The position numbers and the translations under genes are program-made. DNA of 64,000 nucleotides from Cellulomonas sp. URHD0024 (lineage in GTDB: Bacteria; Actinomycetota; Actinomycetes; Actinomycetales; Cellulomonadaceae): positions 186,001 through 250,000 of the forward strand of contig NZ_AUEW01000004.1 of the NCBI RefSeq assembly GCF_000426185.1. Direction: 5' to 3'. The notes under the pieces are model-generated. The model made no database searches, was not told where the DNA came from, and worked only from the letters and a program-made list of their open reading frames with translations. Numbering within the stretch: position 1 is the first letter of the stretch; every line of letters begins with the position of its first letter. Positions 1-7,774 of this stretch are shown here, piece after piece.

Positions 1-72
1 TTCGAGGGAGCAGCCCGCCTCCGCGCACCGGCCTGGGTGGGCCTGAGGGTCGAGGACGGCCCGCCGGAGACT

Positions 73-180
73 TCAGGTCACCGAGCCGCGCAGGTAGGCG
101 TAGACGACGGCGCGCACACGGTCTTGCAGGTCCTCCCGCACGTCACCGCCCGGTGGACACTCGCGTGTAGCTCGCTCGGG
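73..180 (-). pseudogene. Possible C-terminal remnant of a LuxR/NarL-type regulator
   Basis: Reading leftwards to a TGA at 73-75, the frame ends in residues LQDRVRAVVYAYLRGSVT. This resembles the last DNA-binding helix and tail of NarL/LuxR response regulators (the usual 'RDRVQAVVYAYxxGLV' ending). The residues before it (rich in P, R and G) do not look like the rest of a helix-turn-helix domain, so only about 18 residues are recognisable. I infer a decayed gene tail left by a deletion. The match is short and could be chance. Bases 1-72 show nothing I recognise. Confidence 0.25.
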
Positions 181-201
181 GGACGCCGGGCTCGGCAGTC
201 C

Positions 202-831
202 TCAGAGCTGCTGCACGATCGTGGTGAGCCGGGGTGCCGGCGGCAGGGCTCCGTTCACGTCAGACGTGCGAAAGGCGTCGATGGCCAGCGCCGCCAGTCG
301 GCGGGCGGCAGCCGCCGGATCGGCCGAGCGCGCGGACGACAGGGCGCGTGCGGCCAGGAGGACCAGGACGAGGTCGTCGATGACGAAGTCCCTGCGCAGA
401 GCGCCGACCGCCTGAGCGCGCGCAGCGAGGCCGGCCAGCTCCCGCACGAGATCCGCGCGGTGGTCCGCGAGCATCTCGACATCGGCGCCCCCGGCCAGGA
501 ACACCTCGACGAACGCGCGGTTCTCGACGTTGAGCGCGGTCAGCTCCTCGACGACCGTGCGAAACCCCCGCCACGGGTCAGGGTCGGCGCACGCGTCGTC
601 CACGATGGCGCGGCACACCCGCATCTCGTCGGTGAACACCTCCACGACCAGGTGCTGCTTGGTGGGGAACCGTCGGTACACCGTCGCCGGGCCGACCCCG
701 GCCTTCCTGGCGATGTCCCGCATGGTCACGGCCAGTCCGAGGTCGGCGAACAGCTCGCGCGCCGCTTCGAGAGTCCTGTCGCGGTTGTCGCGCGCGTCGG
801 AACGCAGCATGTGAGGTGGTCGCTCAGGCAT
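202..831 (-). CDS. TetR/AcrR family transcriptional regulator
   Basis: A 209-residue one-component regulator of normal TetR length. The N-terminal helix-turn-helix occupies roughly residues 15-60 (RTLEAARELFADLGL, then MRDIARKAGVGPATVYRRFPTK), with the conserved 'GxxTVYRRF-K' recognition helix. The rest is a variable ligand-binding domain with no recognisable ligand signature. A second ATG lies seven codons in, and the HTH begins soon after either start. It is divergent from the oxidoreductase at 915, with a 14-bp dyad between them. The simplest inference is that it represses itself and that oxidoreductase. Confidence 0.9.
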   Translation of the reverse strand: MPERPPHMLRSDARDNRDRTLEAARELFADLGLAVTMRDIARKAGVGPATVYRRFPTKQHLVVEVFTDEMRVCRAIVDDACADPDPWRGFRTVVEELTALNVENRAFVEVFLAGGADVEMLADHRADLVRELAGLAARAQAVGALRRDFVIDDLVLVLLAARALSSARSADPAAAARRLAALAIDAFRTSDVNGALPPAPRLTTIVQQL

Positions 832-852
832 GACTCTCAGTTCCGCCGAAGT

Positions 853-866
853 GGACGCAGGCGTCC
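853..866. promoter_or_regulatory. Inverted repeat, candidate TetR operator
   Basis: GGACGC and GCGTCC arms of 6 bp are separated by 2 bp (AG) in the 83-bp gap between the divergent TetR and oxidoreductase genes. A further GCGTCC occurs four bases downstream at 871-876. A dyad in this position is the usual place for a TetR dimer to bind. The arms are GC-only, so chance occurrence in this genome is possible. Confidence 0.45.
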
Positions 867-914
867 GTTAGCGTCCTGACCGTACCGCAGGGGAAAGACA
901 GGGTGGAGTCAACC

Positions 915-1877
915 GTGCGAGCAGTGGCGATCCAGCACTTCGGCGACCCGAGCGGCCTGCAGGTCGTCGACCTGCCGACCCCGAGCCCGGCGGCCGGGCA
1001 GGTCGTGATCGAGACGGAGGCGATCGGCGTCGGTGGGGTCGACGCGATGATCCGGCGGGGGACGCTCGACGGGTACGGGTTCCGCCCGGGCATGGTGCCC
1101 GGCAGCGAGGTCGCCGGGACGGTGATGCGCGTCGGCGAAGCCGTCGACCCGGACTGGATCGGCCGTCGCGTCTGGGCCTTCACCGGCGTCGGCGGCGGGT
1201 ACGTCGAGCAGGCCGTCGCGGCCGTCGACGATGCGGTGACCCTTCCCGACGGGCTGTCGTCGGTCGATGCGGTCACACTCGGGAGCGCAGCGCCGGTCGC
1301 GCACTTCGCTCTGGCGCACGGCCGGTTCGCTCCCGGGGAGTCGGTCCTCGTGCGCGGGGCGGCGGGCAGCATAGGGATCGCCGCCGTCCAGCTCGCTGTG
1401 CGCGGCGGCGCCGGCGCCGTTGCCGTCACCACCTCGTCGCAGCCGCGCGGTTCCGCGCTGCGTGCGCTCGGCGCGACGCACGTCCTCGACCGTGCCGGGG
1501 ACGGCGACCTGACGGCACCGGCGTCCTACGACGTGATCCTCGACATCGTCGGCGGGTCCCGCCTCCCGGCCTTCCTGGACCGGCTCGCGCCCAACGGCCG
1601 CCTGGTGGCTGTCGGCATGGTCGCGGGACTGCCGCCGGCGGACTTGGGCATGCGACTGCTGGAGGCGTTCCAGCAGTCGCGCTCGTTCTCCACGTTCAGC
1701 CTGAACACCGTGCCCGTGGCAGCCCGCGACCAGGTCCGCGCGGAGTCCTTCACCGCAGCCGCGCGCGGGGAGCTTGCTGCCGTCGTCGACGCCGTTCTCC
1801 CTCTCGACGCGGCGGCCGAGGCACACCGTCGGATGGACGACGGCCACGTGTTCGGCCGGATCGTCCTGACACCCTGA
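915..1877 (+). CDS. Zinc-independent quinone oxidoreductase-like MDR family dehydrogenase
   Basis: A 320-residue medium-chain dehydrogenase/reductase of the NADPH:quinone reductase type. The N-terminal GroES-like domain begins RAVAIQHFGDPSGLQV. The Rossmann domain carries the glycine-rich GAAGSIGIAAVQLA motif near residue 150. The cysteine/histidine set of zinc alcohol dehydrogenases is absent, so it is probably a quinone or enone reductase; the substrate is unknown. I chose the GTG at 915 because family members start 'MRAV...' and a GGAG lies 7 nt upstream. A GTG at 903, preceded by AGGGG, is the alternative. It is divergent from the TetR gene, its likely regulator. Confidence 0.85.
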   Translation: MRAVAIQHFGDPSGLQVVDLPTPSPAAGQVVIETEAIGVGGVDAMIRRGTLDGYGFRPGMVPGSEVAGTVMRVGEAVDPDWIGRRVWAFTGVGGGYVEQAVAAVDDAVTLPDGLSSVDAVTLGSAAPVAHFALAHGRFAPGESVLVRGAAGSIGIAAVQLAVRGGAGAVAVTTSSQPRGSALRALGATHVLDRAGDGDLTAPASYDVILDIVGGSRLPAFLDRLAPNGRLVAVGMVAGLPPADLGMRLLEAFQQSRSFSTFSLNTVPVAARDQVRAESFTAAARGELAAVVDAVLPLDAAAEAHRRMDDGHVFGRIVLTP

Positions 1878-2349
1878 CGGTGCGTTCGTCGTGCGCGGGA
1901 CGCCGGTGATCGCGGCCGGCCTGACCGCCATGACGCCCACCGAGGTCCGCGACGACATGCGTCGACCCCTGGCCGTCGCGACCCGGACCCTGGCTCTCCT
2001 GTCCGCCCTGCTCTGGTTGGTCGCCGCGGGGATCGTCGCGTTCGTCTGCTACGTCTGCGGCCTCGACCGGCGGCGCGACGTCGCTGTGCTCACGTCGATC
2101 GGCGTGCCCACGTGGCGGCTCGTCGGCGGGGTCGCGCTCGAAGGCGTGCTCCTCGCGGGTCTTGCCGTCGTGGTCGCCGTCGTCGCCGCCGTCCTGCTGG
2201 TTCCCGCGTTCCCGCTGCCGGTCAGCGTGACGGTTGGGCAGTGCGTGACCGCGCTGGGCGTCGGCCTCGTGATCGGTCTGGTCGCCGCGGCGGCGAGCCT
2301 GCACCAGGTCGTCGTGACAGATCCCGCGCTGGCATTCGCGAACGCCTGA
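1876..2349 (+). pseudogene. 5'-truncated FtsX-like ABC transporter permease
   Basis: The frame holds only the C-terminal domain of a MacB/FtsX-type permease. There is a periplasmic tail (RGTPVIAAGLTAMTP), then helix ALLSALLWLVAAGIVAFVCY, the cytoplasmic loop DRRRDVAVLTSIGVPTWRLVGG that contacts the ATPase in this family, and two further helices. Intact members are about 380-400 residues; about 150 remain. The similarity starts right at the stop codon of the preceding oxidoreductase. A GTG at 1891 could start a short protein, but there is no partner ATPase gene. I read it as a remnant fused to its neighbour by deletion. Confidence 0.7.
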
Positions 2350-2414
2350 ACCTCCGACGGGCGTCTCGTCGGCCAGGGCCTCAAGTCGGCCCGTGACCTG
2401 CCGATCTAGAAGGC

Positions 2415-3596
2415 GTGGAGCCCCAGAACAGCCGGACGACGACCCCTCCGCCGGGCTTCTACCCGGACCCTGAGGGGCGTTCGCGATGGTGGGACGGCCG
2501 CCAGTGGACCCAACGCCTCGCTCCGGAGCCCCAGAGCGCTCCCTCAGTGCTCCCGGCTCTGGTTCCCGCCGTCAATGAGCCTGCGAGGAGCCCGAGCGAC
2601 CCCACCGGAGCCCAGTCGGAGGTCTTCGTAGCAACCGTCGGACGCCAGCGTCCGCTCGCGAGGTTCCTGGGGACGACGAAGAGTCGCGTCCTGGTGTGCG
2701 CGGCTGCAGCGGTTCTTCTTGTCGGTGGTATCGCGGTGGGTGCCAGCGCGCACACCGCGAGCGAGAATCGCGCCGCCGCAGCCCGTGCTGCTCAAGAGGA
2801 CAAGGCTGCCCGTGCGCACGCCCAGGAGGCGCGGGAGCAGGCCGCCCACGTAGCGCTCGTGGATTCGGGCTCGACACTCTCCGCGTCGGGCGCCGCCAGT
2901 CTCCAGACCTCCGTGGGAAAGGCCGACGAGGCGCTTCGTGCCGCGCTCTCCAGCGCCCTGGATCGTCTCGGTGCCGCACTGGGGTCGGAGACGGACGCGG
3001 ACATCGCCGCTGCGTCGACCGAGGTCACCGGGGCCCGCAAGGCGGTGGACGACGCGGTCGTCGCCTACGACGCCGAGCAGACCCGGGCCGCGGCGGAGGC
3101 CGAGGCCACACGGGTTGCGGCGGAGGCCGAGGCGGCGCGAGTTGCGGCGGAGGCCGAGGCGGCGCGGGTGGCGGCGGAAGCCCAGGCCGCGCAGGCAGCA
3201 GCAGAAGCTGCCAAGTCACTCTCCTTCTCCGGCAAGCTCACCTCCGGGTGGACGCTGACGACCGCGCTCGGCCCGATCCCCACAGACTGCTCGGGCCCGG
3301 CCATCAGCTACCAGGTGGTGTTGCTGGACGGCGCGAACGCGAGCATCGGCTTGGCCAGTCCCGCGAACGGAAAGATGGTCGAGCGGACCGTCGACGAGTA
3401 CGGGATCGGTAATCTGACCTGCGAGTTCAGCTATTCCCTGAAGACGGATTCAGCGTCCGAGGTCTTCACGGTCCGGCTCGTCGAGATCGGCTCGACAAAA
3501 TCGCCTCTCGACGAACGTATCGTCAGCCGAGCCGAGCTGAAGAGCGGCCGAGGTCCGACCTTGGGCACCGTGTTCTGCCCGGAGTGCGGCAGGTAG
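2415..3596 (+). CDS. DUF2510 membrane protein with Ala/Glu-rich coiled coil
   Basis: 393 residues. An N-terminal DUF2510 motif (PPGFYPDPEGRSRWWDGRQW, residues 12-31) is followed by a proline-rich linker, a single transmembrane helix at about 91-112, and a long helical segment. That segment holds a repeat, AEAEAARVAA, about 4 imperfect copies near residues 222-265. A C-terminal globular domain has scattered cysteines and ends FCPECGR. DUF2510 is a common actinobacterial cytoplasmic module of unknown role. The topology suggests DUF2510 inside and the coiled coil plus final domain outside. The start is GTG at 2415. No function can be assigned. Confidence 0.8.
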   Translation: MEPQNSRTTTPPPGFYPDPEGRSRWWDGRQWTQRLAPEPQSAPSVLPALVPAVNEPARSPSDPTGAQSEVFVATVGRQRPLARFLGTTKSRVLVCAAAAVLLVGGIAVGASAHTASENRAAAARAAQEDKAARAHAQEAREQAAHVALVDSGSTLSASGAASLQTSVGKADEALRAALSSALDRLGAALGSETDADIAAASTEVTGARKAVDDAVVAYDAEQTRAAAEAEATRVAAEAEAARVAAEAEAARVAAEAQAAQAAAEAAKSLSFSGKLTSGWTLTTALGPIPTDCSGPAISYQVVLLDGANASIGLASPANGKMVERTVDEYGIGNLTCEFSYSLKTDSASEVFTVRLVEIGSTKSPLDERIVSRAELKSGRGPTLGTVFCPECGR

Positions 3597-3626
3597 ACCG
3601 CGCGAGCGAGCGCCCGTTCGGTGCAT

Positions 3627-3644
3627 CGATCAACGCCTTGATCG
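3627..3644. terminator. Weak hairpin between convergent genes
   Basis: CGATCA and TGATCG arms (6 bp, 6-nt loop) lie in the 71-bp gap between the DUF2510 gene and the convergent PAP2 gene. There is no T-run. A perfect 10-bp direct repeat (GTGGTCCTCA, 3651-3670) follows and includes the PAP2 stop codon. It is a plausible but weak terminator. Confidence 0.3.
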
Positions 3645-3667
3645 CCGTCGGTGGTCCTCAGTGGTCC

Positions 3668-4351
3668 TCAGCTCGAGGTCGTCACTCTCACCACGAGGCC
3701 CGCAGCGGAACGCCCGACTACCGCACCCGTCACGGCCCCGACCGCGACGTCGCCGGGGTAGTGGACGCCGGTGTAGACGCGCGACAGGGCCACCAACGCC
3801 GCGGCGCCGCGCAACGGGATCCGCAGCTCGGGCAGGACGTGCCCGACTGCCGCGGCGAACGCGGCCGCGGACGCCGAGTGCCCGGACGGGAAGGACGTCG
3901 ACGTCGGCATCGGCACCCACCGCGGGACCGGCACCTGCAGCGCGTGCCGGTCCGGTCGGCGTCGGTCCCCGGCGCGCTTCATCGGCTGGTTCACGACGAA
4001 GGACGTCGCGGCGACGGCCGCCAGACCCGCCAGCGCAGCGGTCCTCCCGCGGCGCCCGCCGAAGGTCGCGAGCACGGCCGCCGTCGCGATCCAGGGCTTG
4101 GAGTGGTTCGCCACCTGGGCGACGAGTCGCATCGGCTCGTCGAGCAGCGGCGTCGACCACCCGGCGACCGACTCGTAGGCGCGCCGATCCCAGCGGCCGA
4201 GCGTGCGCAGGGCGCGCAGCAGCGCCTCCGGCTGCTCGCCCGGCACGGCGTCGGCGATCCGCTGGGCCAGCCAGTCCTCGACCGGCTCCCGGGCGTCGGT
4301 CGTCGACCCGTCCGCGGCCGGCGGAGGGCCTCCGCCGAGCGGCTCGGCCAT
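3668..4351 (-). CDS. PAP2-family phosphatase
   Basis: A 227-residue phosphatidic-acid-phosphatase type 2 protein. All three signature motifs are present: KRAGDRRRP (residues 125-133), PSGHS (155-159) and SRVYTGVHYPGD (190-201), the last with the catalytic histidine. Hydrophobic helices surround them (for example AALAGLAAVAATSFVV), so it is an integral membrane enzyme working on a lipid phosphate. Its ATG lies one base after the stop of the upstream lipid-kinase gene, so the two are translationally coupled. That pairing suggests action on phosphatidate or a polyprenyl phosphate; the actual substrate cannot be read from sequence. Confidence 0.92.
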   Translation of the reverse strand: MAEPLGGGPPPAADGSTTDAREPVEDWLAQRIADAVPGEQPEALLRALRTLGRWDRRAYESVAGWSTPLLDEPMRLVAQVANHSKPWIATAAVLATFGGRRGRTAALAGLAAVAATSFVVNQPMKRAGDRRRPDRHALQVPVPRWVPMPTSTSFPSGHSASAAAFAAAVGHVLPELRIPLRGAAALVALSRVYTGVHYPGDVAVGAVTGAVVGRSAAGLVVRVTTSS

Positions 4352-4352
4352 G

Positions 4353-5387
4353 TCAGCCCCCTCGTCCGGACATCAACCGCGACAGCGCGGAGAACGGCAA
4401 GGGTCGCGGCCCGCCGAGGGCCAGCGGCATGGACCTGCGTCCGGCCCGCGCTCGGGCGACGCGCACGATCAGGGCACCCGGGCGCGTCAGGAAGTGGAGC
4501 GGGGGATCGAGGGTGATCGCCTCACCGTCGACGCCCAGGGCGATGGGCTCCGCGGACGTGACCTCGAGCTGCGTGGCCGTCCACTCGTGCCAGCCGGGGA
4601 ACAGCTCGCTGTGACCGGCGGCGGCCAGCGCGGCGAGCTGTTTGGCCTCCCCGCCGTCCAGGACGCGCACCGAGGTGACGCCCAGCCGGCCGCCGTCGAG
4701 CCGCGGACGGGCGCCGCGCGGCGAGGCGGAGAGGTCATAGGGGTTGTTCGAGATGAGGAGCACCTGGGCCGTCGTGGCCTGCCCGCCGCCGGGCAGCTCG
4801 TACCGAAGGTCGACGGATGCGGCCGACGGGCCGACCAGCTCGGGCAGCAGCCCGACGGTCGTGCGGACCTTCGCCTCCCGGTACCGCGGCGAGCGGACCA
4901 GCTGCGCGTACGCGCCCATCGACGCGTTGTTGACGAACACGCGACCGTTGACCTCGGCCAGGTCGATGCGGACGTCGAAGCCGTCGACGAACGCCGTGAG
5001 AGAGCCGACGACCCCCGTGCCGACGCCGAGGTCGCGGGCGAAGTTGTTGCGGGTGCCGGCCGGCACGACGACGAACGGGATGCCGTGTCGGGCGGCCACG
5101 GTGGCGACCAGGGCCTGCGAGCCGTCGCCGCCGGCCATGCCGAGCAGGTCGCAGCCGCGCGCGACGGCGCCCTCCGCCAGAGCGACGAGGTCGTCGCCCG
5201 GACCGAGCACGACGGCCTCGATACCGAGGTCGTGGCAGCGCTCCTCGAGCCGGAACCTCGCGACCTTGCCGCCGCCCGATCGCGGGTTCATCAGCAGGAC
5301 CGGCTGCGTGGCCCGGGGCGCCCGGTCGGCGGCGTGCTGGGCGCGGCCTTGCACGCTCGAGGCGCTGCCGGCACCCGGGTGCGTCAT
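4353..5387 (-). CDS. Diacylglycerol kinase family lipid kinase
   Basis: 344 residues with a DAGK catalytic domain. It has LLMNPRSGGGK (31-41), a nucleotide-binding loop, then GGDGS (86-90), the hallmark ATP-binding motif, and VVVPAGTRNNFARDLG, the family's 'PxGTxNxxARdLG' block. It should phosphorylate diacylglycerol or a related lipid using ATP. The substrate loop GLLPELVG and the C-terminal beta-sandwich are intact. It is first in a two-gene unit with the PAP2 phosphatase (1-nt gap). Kinase plus phosphatase for one lipid pool would form a cycle; related fused proteins are known in actinobacteria. Confidence 0.9.
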   Translation of the reverse strand: MTHPGAGSASSVQGRAQHAADRAPRATQPVLLMNPRSGGGKVARFRLEERCHDLGIEAVVLGPGDDLVALAEGAVARGCDLLGMAGGDGSQALVATVAARHGIPFVVVPAGTRNNFARDLGVGTGVVGSLTAFVDGFDVRIDLAEVNGRVFVNNASMGAYAQLVRSPRYREAKVRTTVGLLPELVGPSAASVDLRYELPGGGQATTAQVLLISNNPYDLSASPRGARPRLDGGRLGVTSVRVLDGGEAKQLAALAAAGHSELFPGWHEWTATQLEVTSAEPIALGVDGEAITLDPPLHFLTRPGALIVRVARARAGRRSMPLALGGPRPLPFSALSRLMSGRGG

Positions 5388-5425
5388 GCGGGTGCCTCCC
5401 GACTCCCAGCGACTCGGACAGGATC

Positions 5426-6388
5426 CTAGGCGCTGTCGGGTTGTCCTGCCCGTGCGGCGAGGACGGCGAGCGAGGTCAGGTCGTTCACGCGCAGGCCCGG
5501 CCAGCCGTGCAGGAGGCGCTGCCAGGACAGGGGGACGGCGGTCGCGCCGTGCACGGCGCCCGCCAAGGATCCGGCGATCGCGGCGACCGTGTCGGTGTCA
5601 CGGCCGCCGCGAACGGCACGCTCGAGCGCGTCGACGAGGGAGGTTGCGCCGGCGATCGCGGCGAGCGCTCCCTGGAAGGCCTTCACGACCCAGACGTTCT
5701 GCGGCTCGTAGTCGCGGGGGTGGGTCTCCGGGGCGAGTGCCTCGTCGATCAGGCCGAGCCAGCGCTCGCGACGGGGTTCCGGGATCCACCGGACCTGGCC
5801 GCGGACGTCGAGCTCGCCGGTGCGGATCGCGTGCCGGACGGCCAGGCACCAGATCGCGCACGCGTCGGCGTTGTCGGGTTCCCAGTGCGTCAGCGCGGCG
5901 ATGCGGCCCGCCGCCTGGACGAGTGCGGGCTCCTGGCCGTCGTCGAGGTAGCCGAGGGCCACCGGGCCGGTGCGCATGAGCGAGCCGTTGCCGGCGCTCC
6001 TCCCGGCGCCGTCGTGCACCGCCCGAGCGGACCGCAGCGCGGACTCCTCCGTGGTGACGCCGCGCAGGCCGGACAGCACGGCCCGGGTCTGGCTGCCGAC
6101 GTCGAGTGCATCGCGGGACCAGGTCAGCCAGTCGCCGACGATCGTGCCGAGCGTCGCGGTGTCCGTCAGGGACTCGCCGCGTGCGAGCGCCTGCAGGACG
6201 GGCAGGGCCATCGACGTGTCGTCGGTCCACTCGCCGACGCCGTGCCCGAACGTTCCGCGGCCGAACCGCAGGGCCGTGTCGTCGGGCGGCACCCGCTGGA
6301 ACTCGTACTGCGAGCCGAGCGCGTCGCCGGCTGCGGAAGCGACGACGGCGCCGACCGCGCGATCGAGCTGGGTGGAAGTCAGGTTCAT
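5426..6388 (-). CDS. ADP-ribosylglycohydrolase family protein
   Basis: A 320-residue, DraG-like protein. Metal-binding motifs are present: GDALGSQYEF (residues 21-30), WTDDTSM (54-60) and, near the C-terminus, GGRDTDTVAAIAGSLAGA. These supply the two-magnesium site that cleaves ADP-ribose from proteins or small molecules. I start it at the ATG at 6388, preceded by AAGGGG; the frame is open much further upstream but without homology. Eleven bases separate it from the HD-hydrolase gene, so they form an operon divergent from an NrtR-type regulator. The release of ADP-ribose fits that context, since ADP-ribose is the known NrtR ligand. Confidence 0.92.
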   Translation of the reverse strand: MNLTSTQLDRAVGAVVASAAGDALGSQYEFQRVPPDDTALRFGRGTFGHGVGEWTDDTSMALPVLQALARGESLTDTATLGTIVGDWLTWSRDALDVGSQTRAVLSGLRGVTTEESALRSARAVHDGAGRSAGNGSLMRTGPVALGYLDDGQEPALVQAAGRIAALTHWEPDNADACAIWCLAVRHAIRTGELDVRGQVRWIPEPRRERWLGLIDEALAPETHPRDYEPQNVWVVKAFQGALAAIAGATSLVDALERAVRGGRDTDTVAAIAGSLAGAVHGATAVPLSWQRLLHGWPGLRVNDLTSLAVLAARAGQPDSA

Positions 6389-6399
6389 CTGGGACCCCT

Positions 6400-6879
6400 T
6401 CAGGGAGCAGGTTCGAGGCCGCGGACGCCCAACGCCCGCAGTGCCGTGTCGTACTTGCGGGCGAGGCGCTCGCGGACGTCCGGCTCGAGTGCGGCGACGC
6501 GGTCGGGGTGCAGGTTGTGGGCGATGTCGGCGATCTTGACCGCGCGGGCGACCGGGTGCGCAGCGATCCGTCGGTAGTAGGTGTCGTCCGGCACGTCGTC
6601 GCGACGGGTCAGCAGGTCCACGACCGACAGGACCGGTTCCTGGACGCCGCGGGAGCGCAGGTCGTCGGCGTCGATGTCGGTGTCCTCGAGGACGTCGTGC
6701 AACCAGGCGCCGGCGCACTCGACGGGCTGGGTCTCGGGGTCGAACGCCGACGCGACGGCCTGGGGGTGCCGGACGTACTCCACGCCGAGCTTGTCGACCT
6801 GCCCGGCGTGCGCCTCCCGCGCGATCGCTGCGGCGAGCGCGACCTGTGCGAACGGGTCGTCGAGTGCCTGCGTCATCAT
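6400..6879 (-). CDS. Small SpoT/MESH1-like HD-domain hydrolase
   Basis: 159 residues, essentially one HD domain of the RelA/SpoT hydrolase type. It has AHAGQVDKLGVEYVRHP, then WLHDVLEDTDI (the His-Asp and Glu-Asp pairs) and KIADIAHNLHPDR. This matches stand-alone small alarmone hydrolases, known to remove the 3' phosphate(s) of (p)ppGpp and, for MESH1, of NADPH. No synthetase domain is attached. The start is the first of two ATGs, with GGAGG 8 nt upstream; an ATG 12 codons earlier lacks a good site. It is first in an operon with the ADP-ribosylglycohydrolase. The neighbouring NrtR suggests an NAD(P)-linked substrate, but that is inference. Confidence 0.85.
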   Translation of the reverse strand: MMTQALDDPFAQVALAAAIAREAHAGQVDKLGVEYVRHPQAVASAFDPETQPVECAGAWLHDVLEDTDIDADDLRSRGVQEPVLSVVDLLTRRDDVPDDTYYRRIAAHPVARAVKIADIAHNLHPDRVAALEPDVRERLARKYDTALRALGVRGLEPAP

Positions 6880-6910
6880 GTGCTGTCCCTCCGGCTCGCG
6901 GGTGCTTTTG

Positions 6911-6980
6911 CGCAAGAGTCGTCTTTATCAGACTGCGCCCAGTATGGGCCACGCCACCGACATTGACGCAAGTTCCGTCT
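6911..6980. promoter_or_regulatory. Paired imperfect repeats in the NrtR divergent region
   Basis: Two copies of CGCAAG-nnn-CGTCT lie at 6911-6924 and 6967-6980 (11 of 14 identical bases, 56 bp apart). Between them sits an inverted repeat GCCCA-GTA-TGGGC (6937-6949). The region separates the Nudix regulator (right) from the HD/ADP-ribosylglycohydrolase operon (left). Repeated boxes flanking a dyad are a reasonable operator arrangement for a dimeric regulator controlling both directions. No strong ribosome-binding site precedes the regulator ATG at 6992, so it may be leaderless. Confidence 0.45.
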
Positions 6981-6991
6981 AAAGTGGCGCC

Positions 6992-7672
6992 ATGTCGAGT
7001 CCCTACCGCGACAGTCACGGACGGACCCTCGAGGACTATCCGCGACCGTCGCTCGCCGTGGACACCGCTGTCCTCACGGTCGCCGACGAGCGGCTCTGCG
7101 TCCTGCTGGCGCGTACGACCGGCGCTGCCGGCGACACCCGCCTGCCCGGGACGTTCGTCCACCCCGGGGAGACGCTGGTTCGCGCCGTGCTCCGCTCGCT
7201 GCAGCTGAAGGCGGGTGTCGTCGGGCTGCGCCCCCGCCAGCTGCACGTCTTCGACGCGCCCGACCGGGACGACCGCGGCTGGGTGGTCTCCGTCGCGCAC
7301 CTCGACGCGGTGCGCGCCGACCGGATCCCCGCGCACGAGCAGGCCACGCTCGTCCCCGTCGACGAGCTGCCGCCGCTGAAGTACGACCACGACGAGATCG
7401 TCCGATCCGCCGTCGCAGCACTGCGGTCCGACTACCGGAGGTGGCCGGACCCGGCCGCCCTCCTCCCGGACGGCCCGTTCACGGTCCGTGATCTCCGGCT
7501 GCTGCACGAGCTGGTCCTGGGGCAACGGCTCGTCGCGGACACCTTCCGGCGGACGATGCTCCCGCACCTGCGGGCCGTGGGAGAGTCGCGGGGCGGAGCC
7601 CGCGGCAAGCCCGCCGAGCTCTACCTGCGCGCGGAGCAGCACGCCGACGACAAGGGCGGCGATGCGCGTTGA
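6992..7672 (+). CDS. Nudix-domain transcriptional regulator, NrtR-like
   Basis: 226 residues. The N-terminal Nudix fold begins PRPSLAVDTAVLTVADERLCVLLAR and contains LPGTFVHPGETL. The catalytic Nudix box (GX5EX7REUXEEXGU) is degenerate: it reads GETLVRAVLRSLQLKAGV, so hydrolysis is unlikely. The C-terminal part (FTVRDLRLLHELVLGQRLVADTFRRTML, then GKPAELYL) is the winged helix of NrtR/YtkD-type regulators. Known NrtR proteins repress NAD-synthesis or NAD-recycling genes and release DNA on binding ADP-ribose. It is divergent from an ADP-ribosylglycohydrolase operon, its likely target together with itself. Confidence 0.85.
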   Translation: MSSPYRDSHGRTLEDYPRPSLAVDTAVLTVADERLCVLLARTTGAAGDTRLPGTFVHPGETLVRAVLRSLQLKAGVVGLRPRQLHVFDAPDRDDRGWVVSVAHLDAVRADRIPAHEQATLVPVDELPPLKYDHDEIVRSAVAALRSDYRRWPDPAALLPDGPFTVRDLRLLHELVLGQRLVADTFRRTMLPHLRAVGESRGGARGKPAELYLRAEQHADDKGGDAR

Positions 7673-7774
7673 GGCAACCGCCGATCTCCCGGCCACGGGT
7701 ATCGTCTCGGACAGGATCGATGGCGCTCCGGTGCGACTGGGCATCCTGACGGCTTTCCCGCGAAGGAGATCACC

